Assembly (NCBI GenBank): GCA_016710265.1
Contig: JADJJL010000007.1
Coordinates: 744,001 to 808,000 of the forward strand
DNA length: 64,000 nucleotides
Reading direction: 5' to 3'
Source of the DNA: Saprospiraceae bacterium
Lineage (GTDB): Bacteria; Bacteroidota; Bacteroidia; Chitinophagales; Saprospiraceae
Within the stretch, counting starts at the first letter, position 1, and the number at the start of each line of letters is the position of its first letter. This document shows positions 62,635 through 64,000 of this stretch, piece after piece. The notes under the pieces are model-generated. The model saw only the letters and a program-made list of their open reading frames with translations. It was not told where the DNA came from and searched no databases. The translations under genes and the position numbers were made by a program.

Positions 62635-64000
62635 CTATGCTGAATACGGAATCCGAATCAACACCTTAGTCCCTAAACTCAAATTATCCTCATCCAATAA
62701 ATCAATAATTTCTTGTGAACCAGTGATGGTTTCACCATTGTTGATGTATCGCAAGCGGTCTTCGGTGAGTTTCATGCCCAAAGATTTGCGGGTAGAATTC
62801 ATGTGTTTTTTATTTTCTGCAGAAGCTTGGCGACCAATGCCATTGTCTGTAATTTCTATGACCAGATAAGGATCAGAAAGGTAGATCTCAATACTTAATT
62901 TTGCATCGGCTTCTTTTGGTAAGAGACCATGCCAAATGGCGTTTTCCACATAAGGTTGGAGGATCAATGGTGGTACTTCGATAAACTCGGTAGGAACATC
63001 CGGTTGAATTGAAAATTGGTAGACAAATTTATGATCAAATCTCAATTGCTCTAATTCGATGTACAGTTTTAGAGAGTCAAGTTCGCTTTCTAGCGAGACC
63101 AGTTGATGTGCCGAATTATCCAAAATAATTCTGATCAATCTTGCGAATTTGGTCAGGTAAAGTGAAGATGTTTTTAAATCACTTTTAATAATGTATCGAT
63201 TGATAGAATTCAGACAATTAAAAATGAAATGAGGATTCATCTGTGCGCGCAATGCAGCCATCTTGGATTCCTCTACTTGTTTGTTAAACTCGGCTTTCAA
63301 ACTTTCTGTACGCCGAACCTGAAATATTCGCCATTGGTAAATGCCAAAAATCAATCCGGTCAGAAAAAAAAGTACCAAAAGCTTAAACCAATCGTGTTGA
63401 TAAAATGGAGCTTCTACCGAGACATCTATTTCGATCGGATCGCTCCAAATGCCTCCCACATTGGCTACTTTTACTCGAAAGCGATATTTTCCAGGAGGCA
63501 CATTGGCAAAATGAGCAAACCTTTGGTTGATGACATAATGCCATTCTTTGTCTCTGTCGACCAATTGATACGCAAATTGGTGGTAGTCCTGATTGGCATA
63601 ATCCAAACATCCGAATTCAATGGAAAAATACTCCACTCCCGGTTTTATGACAAATAATCCAGGAAGACTATCCGACAAAGAAACTGAAACTGCCGTGGTG
63701 GTCATTTGGTCTAGATAAACGATGGGTTTGGTGAGTTGATGGTCTAAGAGTTCGTAGTTCACTTTGCAATAATGACCAGGCGCTGACATGTAAAAACTTC
63801 CTTGCCCTGCATTCGAATAACGAACCAATAAATTGTATCGGTCTATTCCTACATTTTGTTTGAACTGCATGAATTCATTCTTCTTTATATCGTATTTTAG
63901 GATTCCTTTGTAAGTGGAGAGCCACAGGTTGTTTTTTTGATCCAATGCGATTCTGGAAATGATAGGCGTGGTCAAACCTTCATTTACACCAATCACCCGA
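62635..64000 (-). CDS. LytS/YehU-type sensor histidine kinase with Y_Y_Y domain (5' end outside window)
   Basis: The frame is open to the right edge, so only the last 454 or so residues are present. Order seen: end of a beta-propeller-type periplasmic sensor (DQKNNLWLSTYKGILKYD), a Y_Y_Y domain (IEFGCLDYANQDYHQFAYQL ... FAHFANVPPGKYRFRVKVAN), one membrane helix (LVLFFLTGLIFGIYQW), a short coiled coil, then a His_kinase domain with AALRAQMNPHFIFNCLNSINRYI (His as phosphoacceptor) and an HATPase region with PYVENAIWHGLL and DNGIGR. In Bacteroidota such kinases usually sit beside a LytTR response regulator, which would lie outside this window. Confidence 0.93.
   Translation of the reverse strand, partial: RVIGVNEGLTTPIISRIALDQKNNLWLSTYKGILKYDIKKNEFMQFKQNVGIDRYNLLVRYSNAGQGSFYMSAPGHYCKVNYELLDHQLTKPIVYLDQMTTTAVSVSLSDSLPGLFVIKPGVEYFSIEFGCLDYANQDYHQFAYQLVDRDKEWHYVINQRFAHFANVPPGKYRFRVKVANVGGIWSDPIEIDVSVEAPFYQHDWFKLLVLFFLTGLIFGIYQWRIFQVRRTESLKAEFNKQVEESKMAALRAQMNPHFIFNCLNSINRYIIKSDLKTSSLYLTKFARLIRIILDNSAHQLVSLESELDSLKLYIELEQLRFDHKFVYQFSIQPDVPTEFIEVPPLILQPYVENAIWHGLLPKEADAKLSIEIYLSDPYLVIEITDNGIGRQASAENKKHMNSTRKSLGMKLTEDRLRYINNGETITGSQEIIDLLDEDNLSLGTKVLIRIPYSA

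Noticed and set aside
1..64000. CRISPR arrays, tRNA or rRNA genes, prophage or defence genes.
   Set aside because: No regularly spaced repeats, no T-loop-like sequence in gaps and no diagnostic proteins were found on reading.

Overview
ORGANISM. The window looks like a chromosomal piece of a Bacteroidota bacterium, probably of the Saprospiria/Saprospiraceae type (inference). The evidence is: several promoters of the Bacteroidota form (TAnnTTTG, sometimes with TTTG about 20 bases upstream); five secreted proteins ending in type A T9SS sorting domains; the lipoprotein BamA relative TamL with a TamB homologue; a class II B12-dependent ribonucleotide reductase; and AT-rich coding sequence with tightly packed, often 4-bp-overlapping genes. 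No rRNA, tRNA or CRISPR was seen. Both ends cut genes: a TonB-dependent receptor on the left and a LytS-type histidine kinase on the right.

LAYOUT. 1-8.4 kb: receptor C-terminus, quinol-type nitric oxide reductase, vanadium haloperoxidase-like lipoprotein, a three-cysteine Rrf2 regulator, class II ribonucleotide reductase and a small outer-membrane-type protein. 8.4-12 kb: a seven-gene accessory operon (two four-helix membrane proteins, TetR regulator, His-rich lipoprotein, cupin, VIT1/CCC1 transporter, DUF2231 protein) behind one promoter carrying two palindromic operator candidates. 12.27-13.75 kb: a complete IS4-family element with 15-bp inverted ends and a 12-bp target duplication. 13.8-22.6 kb: TPMT-like methyltransferase, DUF1501/DUF1800 pair, NTF2-like protein, dnaE. 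22.7-30.4 kb: an exosortase H locus (XrtH, its membrane partner, two lipoproteins, a T9SS-sorted subtilase) beside an IPTL-CTERM protein, the expected XrtH substrate. 30.8-45.3 kb: M36 peptidase, ferredoxin, folP, TamB, MutS2, TsaD, RsmD and a companion. 46-62.3 kb: symporter/small protein/PIG-L operon, DAHP synthase-chorismate mutase, TrmH-type methyltransferase, TamL, a large T9SS protein, TrxB, AroK, DUF1573 protein, YajC, a TonB C-terminal protein and an esterase.

HOW IT FITS. Most genes are housekeeping (replication, mismatch/ribosome rescue, tRNA/rRNA modification, aromatic and folate synthesis, envelope assembly). The envelope theme is strong: the T9SS exports five large proteins seen here, while the XrtH locus provides a separate, apparently dedicated C-terminal sorting route. 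NO reductase with an Rrf2 sensor, and an oxygen-independent ribonucleotide reductase, suggest growth at low oxygen with nitrogen oxides.

MOST INTERESTING. (1) The compact XrtH/IPTL-CTERM locus in a T9SS organism, with two uncharacterised lipoproteins and a subtilase in the same translationally coupled operon. (2) A nitric oxide reductase in which the second histidine of the HH pair that binds FeB is asparagine. (3) Intergenic structured repeats: a 184-bp element in two nearly identical copies, a 286-bp nested fold-back element, a REPIN-like hairpin unit, and a 16-bp motif that starts right after the stop codon of three unrelated genes.
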